DNA of 64,000 nt from NCBI GenBank assembly GCA_038231215.1, contig JBBRLS010000001.1:1-64000 (forward strand), read 5' to 3'. This DNA comes from Schlegelella_A sp038231215 (GTDB lineage: Bacteria; Pseudomonadota; Gammaproteobacteria; Burkholderiales; Burkholderiaceae_C). Shown piece after piece: positions 42,736-51,108 of this stretch; position 1 is the stretch's first letter; each line of letters begins with the position of its first letter. A program made the translations under genes and the position numbers. The notes below the pieces were generated by a model. The model saw only the letters and a program-made list of their open reading frames with translations. It was not told the origin of the DNA and ran no database searches.

Positions 42736-43797
42736 TCAGCCTTTCGCCACCAGCGCCCGCGTCGAGTCGCGCACGATGACGCGCGGTGCCGGCAGCTCGC
42801 CGGTCGGTGCGGCGCCGCCCAGCAGCTGCAACATGGTCGTCGCCGCGAGCTCGCCCAGCTCGTAGGCCGGCTGGTGCACGGTGGTCAGCGGCGGCACGAC
42901 GAAGCGCGAGATCCGCAGATTGTCGAAGCCGATCAGCGAGACATCGCGGGGGACGCGCAGCGCGTGGCGATGCAGCGCCAGCAGCGCCCCGAGCGCCATC
43001 TGGTCGTTGGCGGCGAAGATCGCGGTGAACGGCTGCCGGCTGTCGAGCAGCCGTTCGGCGGCGGCCTGCCCGCTCTCTTCGTCGAAGAGACCGGGGATGA
43101 CCAGCGCGGGTTCGAAGTCGACGCCGGCCGCCTCGAGAGCGGCGCGATAGCCGCGCAGCCGCTCACTGGCGTCGGGATGTCCGGGGTCGCCGGTGATGAA
43201 GGCGATGCGGCGATGGCCGAGCACGAGCAGGTGGTGGGTGGCGAGCCGCCCGCCCTCGAAGTTGTCGAAGCTGAGCGACATCAGGCCCGGCGCCTTCAGC
43301 GAGCGCCCGGTGACGACCACCGGCATCGTCTTCGCGCAGGCGCGCAGGGCCCGGTCGCTGAGCCGCCCGGTGAGCACGATGATGCCGTCGACGCGGCGCG
43401 AGCGCAGCATCTCGATGCAGCGCGCTTCCTCGTCGGCGTTCCAGTCGCCGCTGACGAACAGGGGGCTGTAGCCCGCGGCGTGCAGCTGCTCCTCGATGCC
43501 GCGCAGCGTCATCCCGTAGAACGGGCTGTCGATCGACTGTGTGATCACGCCGATGCTCAGCGTGCGCCCGCCGGCCAGTCCTCGGGCCACGGGATTGGGC
43601 ACGAAGCCCAAGCGCTTGATGGCCGTTTCCACGGCCCGCTTCTTGACGTCGCTGACGACCGCGCTGCCGTTGAGGATCCGCGACACGGTGGCCGGCGAGA
43701 CGCCGGCCACCAGCGCGACCCGCTCGAGCGTCACCGTCTGCGCGCCGCCTTTGGGCGCCGGCGCGGCGGCCGGCCGCCGTGGGGGATTCTTGTTCAT
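42736..43797 (-). CDS. LacI-family transcriptional repressor
   Basis: A 353-residue regulator. The helix-turn-helix and hinge are VTLERVALVAGVSPATVSRILNG in two pieces at ~22-44 followed by GFVPNPVARGL. The periplasmic-binding-like sensor domain runs from TLSIGVITQSIDSPFYG onward to the dimer end. It has an 18-residue Pro/Ala-rich N-terminal extension before the usual start. It lies last in a leftward unit (porin, GH17, GH30, lacI-type) and next to an exact copy of the operator, so it very likely controls the four-site regulon. The inducer is probably glucose or a laminari-oligosaccharide; not shown. Confidence 0.9.
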   Translation of the reverse strand: MNKNPPRRPAAAPAPKGGAQTVTLERVALVAGVSPATVSRILNGSAVVSDVKKRAVETAIKRLGFVPNPVARGLAGGRTLSIGVITQSIDSPFYGMTLRGIEEQLHAAGYSPLFVSGDWNADEEARCIEMLRSRRVDGIIVLTGRLSDRALRACAKTMPVVVTGRSLKAPGLMSLSFDNFEGGRLATHHLLVLGHRRIAFITGDPGHPDASERLRGYRAALEAAGVDFEPALVIPGLFDEESGQAAAERLLDSRQPFTAIFAANDQMALGALLALHRHALRVPRDVSLIGFDNLRISRFVVPPLTTVHQPAYELGELAATTMLQLLGGAAPTGELPAPRVIVRDSTRALVAKG

Positions 43798-43860
43798 GCG
43801 CCTGGGCCCTTTCTGCGGCAGCGGCGAGTCTAATGGCGACGCGCCGGCCTGGCTGCGCTT

Positions 43861-45279
43861 TCAGGCCGTACCGGCGCGGGCCGCGCCGACGAGCGTGGCG
43901 ATCGAGCTCGGCGGCAGCTCCACCACGACCCGTTGCCCGGGTTGGTCGAACCGCAGTCGCACCGCCTCGCTGCCGCGATTCAGGATCACGGTAGCGGTCG
44001 AGCCGTCGGCGTGAACGAACGCCGTCGCCTCGAGCACCTCACGCGTCGCGGTGCAGAGCACGCGCTGCGCCCCGGGGCGCACGAAGCGCGCGAAGTGGCC
44101 GATGCAGGCGTACGAGCTCTGTGGCAGCAGCGCGTCGCGCCCGGCGTCGGCGAGCATCGGCGCGCTGCAGAAATTGCCGACGTGGTTGGGGCCGCCGTGC
44201 TCGTCGAGGAGCAGGTTCCAGTCGATCCAGCCGACCGTCCAGCGGTTGAGGTCGTTGATCATTGCGCGGGCATAACGCTCGCCCGGCGCCCACTCGCCGT
44301 GGTGCGGCCCGCCCTCCTGGCAGCCTTCGGTGAAGAGCAGGTGCTTGTCGGGCCAGGCGTCGTGCAGGAGCTGCACGTGGTCGTGGTGGTCTTCCACGTA
44401 CCAGTGAAAGCCGGCGCCCCAGACGTAGCGTGCCGCCTTGGGGTCGGCATAGACGACGCTGGCGCGCTCGACGAGCTCATCGCGGTTGTGGTCGTGGACG
44501 ACGATCTTCACCTCGCCGAGCCCGGCGCGCGCCAGCGCGGGGCCGAGGTGGTCGCGGACGAAGTCGCGCTCCTCCTCGGCGCTGTAGATGCACGAGTCCC
44601 AGCGCTGCGTGGCACCCGGTTCGTTCTGCACCGAGACGCCCCAGACGGGCACGCCCTCGGCCGCGTAGGCCTGGATGAAGCGCACGTAGCAGCGTGCCCA
44701 GGCATCGCGGCATTCCGGACGGAGCATGCCGCCGCCGTTCATCCGGCCGTTGCTCTTCATCCACGCCGGCGGGCTCCACGGCGAGGCCAGCAAGTGGATC
44801 GGGCGGCCGGCGACGCGCAGCGCGGCCTGGATGAAGGGCAGCAGCGCCTGGCGGTCGCGTTCGATGCTGAACCCGGCGAGCGCCAGGTCGCCGGGCGTCT
44901 CGGCATGGGCGTAGTTGCCGAGCGCGAAGTCGCAGCTGCCCATGTGCACGCGGCACAGCGTGTAGCCGTGGCCGTGCTCCGGGTCGAAGTAGGCGCGCAG
45001 CAGTTCCTCGCGGCGCGCCTCTCCGAGCTGCATCCACGTCACCGCGGCCGCCTCGGTGAAGGCGCCGCCGAAGCCCAGGACGGTCTGGAAGCGCCGCGCC
45101 GGGTCGATCCAGACGCGCGGCAGCGCCGCATCGTCTGCGGTCGCGTCGCGCGGCGGTGGCTGCTCCGACAGCGCCGCGGAACCGCCGCGGGCCGTGAGGT
45201 AGCAGCGCAGGCGCGACCGGTCGTTCAAGGATGAAGGAGATGACGATGCCCCGCCGGCCCGCGCGGGCCGGCAGAGCAT
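43861..45279 (-). CDS. Cytoplasmic GH30 beta-glucosidase/exo-glucanase
   Basis: A GH30 enzyme (up to 472 residues). Acid/base Glu is in VSVQNEPGATQRW and the nucleophile in LLFTEGCQEGG; FQTVLGFGGAFTEAAA marks the N-terminal barrel. No signal peptide. Bacterial GH30 relatives act on beta-1,6- or beta-1,3-linked glucose, which would suit the beta-1,6 branches of laminarin (inference). The start is uncertain: this ATG lies inside a strong stem-loop, and a TTG at 45228 (MNDRSRLRCYLTA) would avoid it. Short gap to the lacI-type gene downstream. Confidence 0.85.
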   Translation of the reverse strand: MLCRPARAGGASSSPSSLNDRSRLRCYLTARGGSAALSEQPPPRDATADDAALPRVWIDPARRFQTVLGFGGAFTEAAAVTWMQLGEARREELLRAYFDPEHGHGYTLCRVHMGSCDFALGNYAHAETPGDLALAGFSIERDRQALLPFIQAALRVAGRPIHLLASPWSPPAWMKSNGRMNGGGMLRPECRDAWARCYVRFIQAYAAEGVPVWGVSVQNEPGATQRWDSCIYSAEEERDFVRDHLGPALARAGLGEVKIVVHDHNRDELVERASVVYADPKAARYVWGAGFHWYVEDHHDHVQLLHDAWPDKHLLFTEGCQEGGPHHGEWAPGERYARAMINDLNRWTVGWIDWNLLLDEHGGPNHVGNFCSAPMLADAGRDALLPQSSYACIGHFARFVRPGAQRVLCTATREVLEATAFVHADGSTATVILNRGSEAVRLRFDQPGQRVVVELPPSSIATLVGAARAGTA

Positions 45280-45280
45280 C
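45245..45280 (-). terminator. GC-rich stem-loop between the GH17 lipoprotein and GH30 genes
   Basis: An 8-bp palindrome half GCCGGCCC / GGGCCGGC with a 4-nt core sits inside outer arms GATGC / GCATC. It begins 7 nt after the GH17 stop codon on the transcribed strand. There is no T-run, so it may be an attenuator, mRNA stabiliser or processing site rather than a full terminator. It overlaps the annotated GH30 start. Confidence 0.45.
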
Positions 45281-45286
45281 GGGATT

Positions 45287-47044
45287 TCACTTGGACCAGT
45301 AGATGCCGTCGACGTAGACCTTGGGCAGGCCGGTCGTGTTGAGCGGCTTGCCGGTCGCGCTGTAGATGTCGCGGATCTCGAACGGGATCAGCACCGCGCT
45401 CAGGTCGAGCTTCGGGTTCACGGCGAGGAACGCCGAGATCGGGATCGCGACCTGGCACCAGGCGTCGGTCGTGCAATAGCTGTAGTCGCCCGGCGCGAGT
45501 TGCAGCACGGCCTCGGCGCCCTTGCGGTCCGCGGTATCGGTGCTGATGCCGATCTGGATCTTGCCCGGGTAGTTGTTGGTCCGGATCCAGACGTTGAGCA
45601 TGCCTCCGCCGAACGCGGACAGGTTGGACGAGGCGCCGGTGTTGGAGTGGCGCAGCAAGCCCCAGCCGTAGTCGGCCGGCTGCGGCGTGATCTCGATGCT
45701 CGCCGGACCGTCGCCCGGCGCCGCGGTCGTCACCACCGGCGGATAGGCGGCAGTGACGCCACCGGAGTTGTTGCCGAAGGCGTCCCATTGCGCTGCGGGC
45801 AGCAGCGCCTCGCCGGCGGTCACGAGGTCGGAGTAGAGCGTGAACCGGTTGGCATTGATCACCGGGTTGACGGTCAGCTCGACGAAGTAGACGGCGCTCG
45901 CCTCGTCGCACGGCTGCGACGTGTCGTAGACCCAGGTGGCGCTCGCCGGATTGAGCGCCTGGATCGCGCAGCGCGCCTTGCGGTCGACCGTGAACAGGGC
46001 CCAGAAGTTGTCGGCCAGCTTCCACGGCTCGTCGAAGGCCTCGAAGTAGAAGACGGCACGCGGACCGGTCGTGCTGCGCGTGGCGCCCTCCCAGGTGCGC
46101 AGGCGGTCGTAGTACATCTTCTGGTTGGCGGCGCTGGCAAGGAACGGCAGGTTGCTGAGACCGTTGCCGGTATTGACGGCGTGCCAGCCGGTCTCGCCGA
46201 TCGTGATCGGGATGGCGGAGAGGCCCGCGCTGTCGAGGTAGACCCGCACCGTCTGGTACTGGTTCTTCGCCGCCGCGATGGCCGCGTCCATCATGGCGAC
46301 GGCGCGCGCGCCGGGCGCAGACGAAAGCTGCTTCCAGTCCCACAGGCCCTCGGCGAAGAGGGTGTCGGTCTCGACGTAGGTATGCATCGATGCGAAGTCG
46401 ACCGCATCGGTGATCGTGTGCTGGGCCTTGTTCCAGAAGAGATAAGTGTCGTCGGTGGTCACCGGCTGGCTGATCGCGTTGCGCACGGTCGTGATGTAGC
46501 CCGCGAGCGTCTTCGGGTCGTCGATCTTGTTGAACGAGAACTCGAGCATCTCGTTGCCGACGCTCACGGCGACGACCAAGGCGCTGAACTGGTTGGCCAG
46601 CGCGATGCAGCGCGCCGCCTCGGCGTCGTTGGCCGCGCTCTTGCTGTTGCCGTAGCCCTGGAGATAGGCGCCGAGTTGCACCTTGATCGGCATGCTGTTG
46701 TCGCGGATCACCTCGAGCGTCTGCCTGCCCACCATGTCCGAGCTGTCGAACAGGCGGATCAGGTTGAAGCCGCCGGCCACGAGCAGGTCCATGTCCTGCT
46801 TGATGTTGGCCTTGGTGATGGCCTCGGTGTCGCGGTTGAAGCTGCGAAACGGCGAATAGTTCACCGCCCTGGTTGCCGGATCGGTGAAGACCGCGGGCAG
46901 CGGGCGCAGCGTCGAGACGCCGGTGACCGGCGTCGTGCCGCCTCCGCCGCATGCGACCACGATGGCGGCGACGGTGAGGGCGAGGGCGGCGCGGGCCAGA
47001 CGGCCGGCGCGGGCCGGCAGGGCGCGGATTCGGGTGATCATCAT
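45287..47044 (-). CDS. Exported GH17-like lipoprotein with a C-terminal carbohydrate-binding-like domain
   Basis: A 585-residue lipoprotein. The signal ends at the lipobox VVACGGGG; the GH17-type barrel carries acid/base Glu in VSVGNEMLEFS and nucleophile in TIGETGWHAVN. The second half (PASIEITPQPADYGWGLLRHS ... KVYVDGIYWSK, in pieces) is a beta-rich jelly-roll-like module, plausibly glucan-binding. It would act at the cell envelope on polymeric or long beta-1,3-glucan. I start at MMITRIRAL, which has GAGG 8 nt upstream, rather than eight codons earlier (MHKLEV). It is co-transcribed with the porin gene. Confidence 0.82.
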   Translation of the reverse strand: MMITRIRALPARAGRLARAALALTVAAIVVACGGGGTTPVTGVSTLRPLPAVFTDPATRAVNYSPFRSFNRDTEAITKANIKQDMDLLVAGGFNLIRLFDSSDMVGRQTLEVIRDNSMPIKVQLGAYLQGYGNSKSAANDAEAARCIALANQFSALVVAVSVGNEMLEFSFNKIDDPKTLAGYITTVRNAISQPVTTDDTYLFWNKAQHTITDAVDFASMHTYVETDTLFAEGLWDWKQLSSAPGARAVAMMDAAIAAAKNQYQTVRVYLDSAGLSAIPITIGETGWHAVNTGNGLSNLPFLASAANQKMYYDRLRTWEGATRSTTGPRAVFYFEAFDEPWKLADNFWALFTVDRKARCAIQALNPASATWVYDTSQPCDEASAVYFVELTVNPVINANRFTLYSDLVTAGEALLPAAQWDAFGNNSGGVTAAYPPVVTTAAPGDGPASIEITPQPADYGWGLLRHSNTGASSNLSAFGGGMLNVWIRTNNYPGKIQIGISTDTADRKGAEAVLQLAPGDYSYCTTDAWCQVAIPISAFLAVNPKLDLSAVLIPFEIRDIYSATGKPLNTTGLPKVYVDGIYWSK

Positions 47045-47069
47045 GTCGTTGACCTCGAGCTTGTGCATG

Positions 47070-48404
47070 TCAGAACGCGTAGAGCGCGCCCAGCGTGAGC
47101 GAGTAGCCGCGGGTCACAACCCGGGAATCGATGTTGGTGAACGCCGCGTTGCCGGGCATCGACAACGGCGACAGGCCCTTTCTCGCGTAGTTGATCATTG
47201 CCAGGTTGCCGTAGGCCTCGAAGCCGTTGCGCCAGGTGTAGTTCAGGCCGACGGTGTTGACGGTGGCCGAGTTCGACTGCCCGCGGTCGTAGGGGTTGGC
47301 GGTGGCCGCGGCGCCGAGGTGGACCAGGCTGGTCGAAGCCGTCCACTCGCCCATGCGGTAGCGCGCGCCGAGCATCAGGTCGAGCGAGGTCGCGGGGTAG
47401 CCCTTGAACAGGGCCTGTGTGGCGGTGCTGAGGTTGGTGCCCCAGTCGACGTTGAACATGTCGTTCCAGCGCGCCTCGTCGCGCACGCCGGTGCCGGTGC
47501 CGTTATTGATCGGCGTCGTGATCGTCGCCCAGGCGCCGCTCCAGCGGTTGCCGCGCAGGCCGCCCGAGATCTCGATCTTGGTGTCGACCTGGTAGCGCGC
47601 CATGATCATGGCGATACCCTGGCTCGAGCTGCCGAGCTTGGCGTCGTCGGCGGGGAACGGCGTGAGCCCGGTGAACGGGCCGTGGCTGAAGGCCGAGGGC
47701 GTGCCGTTCTTCGCGTCCTGGTAAGTCGCGTCGATCACCAGGTCGCCCTTGTGGTACTGCGCATAGAGCTCTACGAAGCGCGGCTTATTCCGGTGCCAGC
47801 CGGGCTTGCCGATGTCGTAGCTGGCCTCGAGCACGAGGTCGCCGTCGAGGACGTCGAGCGTGCGGCTCGTATAGCGAACGGCGCGCGTCAGCAGGCCGTA
47901 GCCCGAACCGCTCGAGCCCCAGACGTCGGCCACGCCGACGTTGCTCCCGTACGGGTAGTCGGCGACGCTCCAGCCGCGCGTGGTCATGGCGCCGACGCGC
48001 AGGCTGCCGTAGTCGTCGTGGCTGACGTAGACGTTGCGGTCGTAGTAGAAGCCCTTGAAGTCTTCCTTGCCGTCACGCCAGCGCTGGCTGAGCAGAGCCC
48101 CGACCTTGAAGCCGCGGCCCACGTCGAACTTGACACCCAGGTAGGGCTGCACCAACGTCACATGCGTCGTGCCGTAGCCGTACGACTTGCCTTGCACGAG
48201 TTGGTCGGCCCAGTAACGCTGCTTGTTCTCGCCCTTGGCCACCTGGCAGTCCCTGCACAGGTCCGACACGCCCGTGAGCTCCACCTTGGCGAAGCCGTTC
48301 AGGCTGAACGGACCGTAGTCGATCGCCTGGGCGGCCGCGCCGAGCGTCAGCCCGACGGCGAGCACGAGGAGGCGGGGCGCGCAGGACAGATGGGATTGGT
48401 TCAT
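47070..48404 (-). CDS. Outer-membrane porin of the glucan locus
   Basis: A 444-residue exported barrel. The signal peptide ends near TLGAAAQAID; the body is a chain of amphipathic strands with loops rich in Gly/Asn/Asp, ending ...YSLTLGALYAF with the terminal Phe required for assembly. I do not place it in a precise porin family. As first gene after its own operator, it should admit oligosaccharides released outside. No TonB box or plug domain is present, so it is a passive channel. ATG chosen at MNQSHLS, with the operator 38 nt upstream. Confidence 0.82.
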   Translation of the reverse strand: MNQSHLSCAPRLLVLAVGLTLGAAAQAIDYGPFSLNGFAKVELTGVSDLCRDCQVAKGENKQRYWADQLVQGKSYGYGTTHVTLVQPYLGVKFDVGRGFKVGALLSQRWRDGKEDFKGFYYDRNVYVSHDDYGSLRVGAMTTRGWSVADYPYGSNVGVADVWGSSGSGYGLLTRAVRYTSRTLDVLDGDLVLEASYDIGKPGWHRNKPRFVELYAQYHKGDLVIDATYQDAKNGTPSAFSHGPFTGLTPFPADDAKLGSSSQGIAMIMARYQVDTKIEISGGLRGNRWSGAWATITTPINNGTGTGVRDEARWNDMFNVDWGTNLSTATQALFKGYPATSLDLMLGARYRMGEWTASTSLVHLGAAATANPYDRGQSNSATVNTVGLNYTWRNGFEAYGNLAMINYARKGLSPLSMPGNAAFTNIDSRVVTRGYSLTLGALYAF

Positions 48405-48442
48405 GGTCTCTTCGCCGATCAAGGCTCGCGGAGGAAAGGATA

Positions 48443-48456
48443 TGAAAGCGCTTTCA
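48443..48456. promoter_or_regulatory. LacI-type operator O2, before the porin gene
   Basis: A second exact TGAAAGCGCTTTCA, 38 nt before the porin start. A leftward promoter TTGACG-N17-TGAAAC (48488 to 48460) ends 3 nt before it, the same layout as at the transporter operon, though its -10 box is weak. Confidence 0.82.
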
Positions 48457-48459
48457 CGA

Positions 48460-48488
48460 GTTTCACCGATTGCATCGCGCGGCGTCAA
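48460..48488 (-). promoter_or_regulatory. Possible promoter of the porin-GH17-GH30-lacI unit
   Basis: TTGACG and TGAAAC are separated by 17 nt on the minus strand. The -35 is good (5 of 6); the -10 is poor (3 of 6). The position relative to the operator repeats the arrangement of the transporter promoter, which is the main support. Confidence 0.4.
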
Positions 48489-48565
48489 CGGAAACGGTCC
48501 CCGTGTTTTCCCGCGGACCGCGGCGTGCGGTCGCCGGCCTTCGGGTAAACCACCGGATGGATTTC

Positions 48566-48579
48566 TGAAAGCGCTTTCA
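48566..48579. promoter_or_regulatory. LacI-type operator O3, before the GH81 gene
   Basis: A third exact TGAAAGCGCTTTCA, 46 nt before the GH81 start. TATGAT directly follows (48581-48586) and could be the -10 box, with a weak TGGATT 17 nt upstream as -35. If so, the operator fills the spacer, a classic position for repression. Confidence 0.82.
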
Positions 48580-48625
48580 ATATGATGGCAGGGCGCGTCG
48601 ATTTGGCGCCAACAGGGGTTCGCAC

Positions 48626-50929
48626 ATGAAGCTGCTGAAGCTTGCCGCCTGCGCCGCAGCGCTGGCGCTCGGCACGTCCACCGCCGGCTGGGCGCAGACG
48701 ATGAAGGTCGGCGCGGCCAGCGTGTTCCTCGCGCCGCGCGGCAGCGACAAGCCGCCGCCTGCCGCGCCGGGCCGGACCGAGGCGATGCTCAAGCTCGCGG
48801 CGCCGACCAGCCAGTGGTACTCGACGCTGATCTTCAATCCCAAGCCGGATCCGATCTACGCGCAGCCGCTCAGCTTCAAGACCACGCCGGCCGGCCTCGA
48901 GATGGCCTGGCCCGGCAAGGACGTCGTGCCGACCGAGCGGCAGGACGTCGAGATCCACTATCCGCACCGCGACGCGCTGGTGTTCGCTCCGGTCGCGTTC
49001 GAGCCGGAGCCGGCCAAGCTGGCCAAGGCCTCCGACTGGGCCGTCGACATCTCGATGGCGCGCGGTGCCGACGAGTTGCTGGCGACGGTCGCGCACGGCA
49101 GCCCGTATGCCTGGTTCATGCTCTCGCGCGGCGACGTGCGCATCACCCTGCCCGCACCGGGTGAGCGCATCGCCGGCGCCGATGCCCGCGTGCTCGCGCT
49201 GCGCGTCAAGGGCAAGGCTTACGCCGTCTTCGGCCCGACCGGCGTGCGCTGGGAGCAGGTCTCGCCGAGCCAGTGGCTGGGCCACCTGCCGCCGGCGGCA
49301 GGCTACTTCTCGGCGGCAGGCCTGCCCGACGAGAAGGCCGAGACGCTCGCCCTCTTCACGCGCCATGCCTACGCCTTCGTGCGCGACACCAGGGCGAGTT
49401 GGCGCTACGACTCGGCGGCGAGCACGGTGGAGACGACCTATGCCGCGACGACGCGGGTGATGGAAGGCGCCGACAACGGCCCGTTGCTCGGCCTGTACCC
49501 GCACCAGTGGCGCGACAACGCCTCGGTGGCCGACAAGCTCGGGCCGTCGTACGACACGATCCGCGGCAAGATCCGGCTGCTCGCCGCGACGCAGTTCAAG
49601 ACCGAGCGCCGCTACAAGGGCTTCGTGCCCTACTGGCCCAAGCTCGCCGACGGCCCGCGCATCGGCGAGTTCAACGACCAGTTCAAGCGCGACATGCGCC
49701 GCCGCCGCGACCTCATGCCGCTCCGCGAGAACCCCGACACCTGGAAGGTCAGCGTCTACTGGCAGGGCAAGGGGCTGACGCGGGTCACGCAGCTGATGAG
49801 CGTGGCCGAGCAGCAGGGCGACATGGAGGCGCGCGACCAGCTCCTCACGCTGGCCAAGGAGCGCATGGAGTGGTGGTTCCGGGCGCAGGGCCAACGCAGC
49901 TATTTCGAATTCGACAAGGGCCTGGGCACGGTCGTCGCCTACCCGGACGAATTCTTCTCGGTCGAGCAGATGAACGACCACCATTTCCACTACGGCTACT
50001 GGATCCGGGCCGCCGCCGAGGTGGCGCTGCGCGACCCGGCCTGGGCAGCCAAGGAGCAGTGGGGCGCGATGGTCGACCTGCTCGTCGCCGACATCGCGAC
50101 CACCGAGCGCGGCCGCGCCGACTTTCCCTACATCCGCAACTTCGACGCGTACGAGGGCCACTCGTGGGCCGTGGGTATCGGCGGCGCCGGGATCTACGGG
50201 GCGCTCGGCAACAACCAGGAGTCGTCGAGCGAGGCGGTCAACGCCTGGGCCGGCCTGATCCTGTGGGGCGAGGTGACCGGCAACCGAGCCCTGCGCGACC
50301 TGGGCGTCTACCTCTACACGAGCGAGATCGAGTCGATCGACAACTACTGGTTCGACATCTTCCACCTCGTCTTCCCGCCCGAGTACAAGAACGTCGAGAC
50401 GAGCATGGTGTTCGGCGCCAAGTACGCGCACAACACGTGGTGGACCGACGAGCCGCGCCAGATCCACGGCATCAACCTGCTGCCGATCGCCTCGTTCTCG
50501 ACCTACCTCGGTCGCGACCCGGCCTTCGTCAAGCGCAGCCTCGAGGCGCTCGCGGTCGAGAGCGCGGCCTACAAGGCGCGCGGCAAGTTCCCGCCCAACC
50601 CGCCGCCGGCCGACGTCTGGCAGGACGTGTTCGCCAAGTACCTGGCGCTGGCCGACCCGGCCGCGGCGCTGGCGCAATGGAACCCGCGCGGCAGCGTCGA
50701 GGACGGCGAGACCGCGACCCACACGCTGCACTGGATGCTGAGCCTGCAGGAGATGGGCGTGCCCGACTTCAGCATCAGCGCCGACACTGCGCTCTATCAG
50801 GTGTTCCGGCGCGCCGACGGGCGCCGCACCTACCTCGCCTACAACGCGGGCAAAACGCCCCTGACCGTGCGCTTCAGCGACGGCAAGGTGCTGACCGTCG
50901 CGCCCGGTGCGCTCGGCCAGGCGTCGTGA
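48626..50929 (+). CDS. Exported GH81 endo-beta-1,3-glucanase
   Basis: A 767-residue secreted glucanase. The signal peptide ends at STAGWAQ. GH81 signatures are strong: EQMNDHHFHYGYWIRAAA, FDAYEGHSWAVGIG and the NNQESSSEAVNAW run, which holds catalytic Glu residues. It would open beta-1,3-glucan chains (laminarin, callose, curdlan-like) outside the cell. It ends soon after the catalytic part with a small beta domain and has no extra binding module. It is divergent from the porin gene and has its own operator. Confidence 0.92.
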   Translation: MKLLKLAACAAALALGTSTAGWAQTMKVGAASVFLAPRGSDKPPPAAPGRTEAMLKLAAPTSQWYSTLIFNPKPDPIYAQPLSFKTTPAGLEMAWPGKDVVPTERQDVEIHYPHRDALVFAPVAFEPEPAKLAKASDWAVDISMARGADELLATVAHGSPYAWFMLSRGDVRITLPAPGERIAGADARVLALRVKGKAYAVFGPTGVRWEQVSPSQWLGHLPPAAGYFSAAGLPDEKAETLALFTRHAYAFVRDTRASWRYDSAASTVETTYAATTRVMEGADNGPLLGLYPHQWRDNASVADKLGPSYDTIRGKIRLLAATQFKTERRYKGFVPYWPKLADGPRIGEFNDQFKRDMRRRRDLMPLRENPDTWKVSVYWQGKGLTRVTQLMSVAEQQGDMEARDQLLTLAKERMEWWFRAQGQRSYFEFDKGLGTVVAYPDEFFSVEQMNDHHFHYGYWIRAAAEVALRDPAWAAKEQWGAMVDLLVADIATTERGRADFPYIRNFDAYEGHSWAVGIGGAGIYGALGNNQESSSEAVNAWAGLILWGEVTGNRALRDLGVYLYTSEIESIDNYWFDIFHLVFPPEYKNVETSMVFGAKYAHNTWWTDEPRQIHGINLLPIASFSTYLGRDPAFVKRSLEALAVESAAYKARGKFPPNPPPADVWQDVFAKYLALADPAAALAQWNPRGSVEDGETATHTLHWMLSLQEMGVPDFSISADTALYQVFRRADGRRTYLAYNAGKTPLTVRFSDGKVLTVAPGALGQAS

Positions 50930-50960
50930 CGATCTAAGGGAAAGCACAGGTCCCGCGGCC

Positions 50961-50989
50961 TTGCCACGCACCCGTGCAGCCCTTAAGCT
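50961..50989 (+). promoter_or_regulatory. Possible promoter of the glycan-binding lipoprotein gene
   Basis: TTGCCA and TAAGCT are separated by 17 nt. The match is moderate (-35 five of six, -10 weak). An operator copy follows 8 nt later, so promoter and operator again occur in the same order. Confidence 0.4.
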
Positions 50990-50997
50990 CATCGTCA

Positions 50998-51011
50998 TGA
51001 AAGCGCTTTCA
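50998..51011. promoter_or_regulatory. LacI-type operator O4, before the glycan-binding lipoprotein gene
   Basis: A fourth exact TGAAAGCGCTTTCA, in the spacer after GH81 and 97 nt before the lipoprotein start. It shows that this gene has a promoter of its own within the regulon. Confidence 0.82.
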
Positions 51012-51108
51012 GGCGCGGCCCTCCGCATCATCCTCGCCGCCTCCGTCATTGTCCCGTGCATCAACTGATCGAGGCGCCGCAGCTCCTCGCTCCCGTCAGG
51101 AAGACACC

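Noticed and set aside
48403..48585. Short peptide beginning MKALS at the operator
   Set aside because: The operator sequence itself reads ATGAAAGCGCTTTCA, so MKALS appears at any copy preceded by A; no ribosome binding site or conservation supports a peptide.
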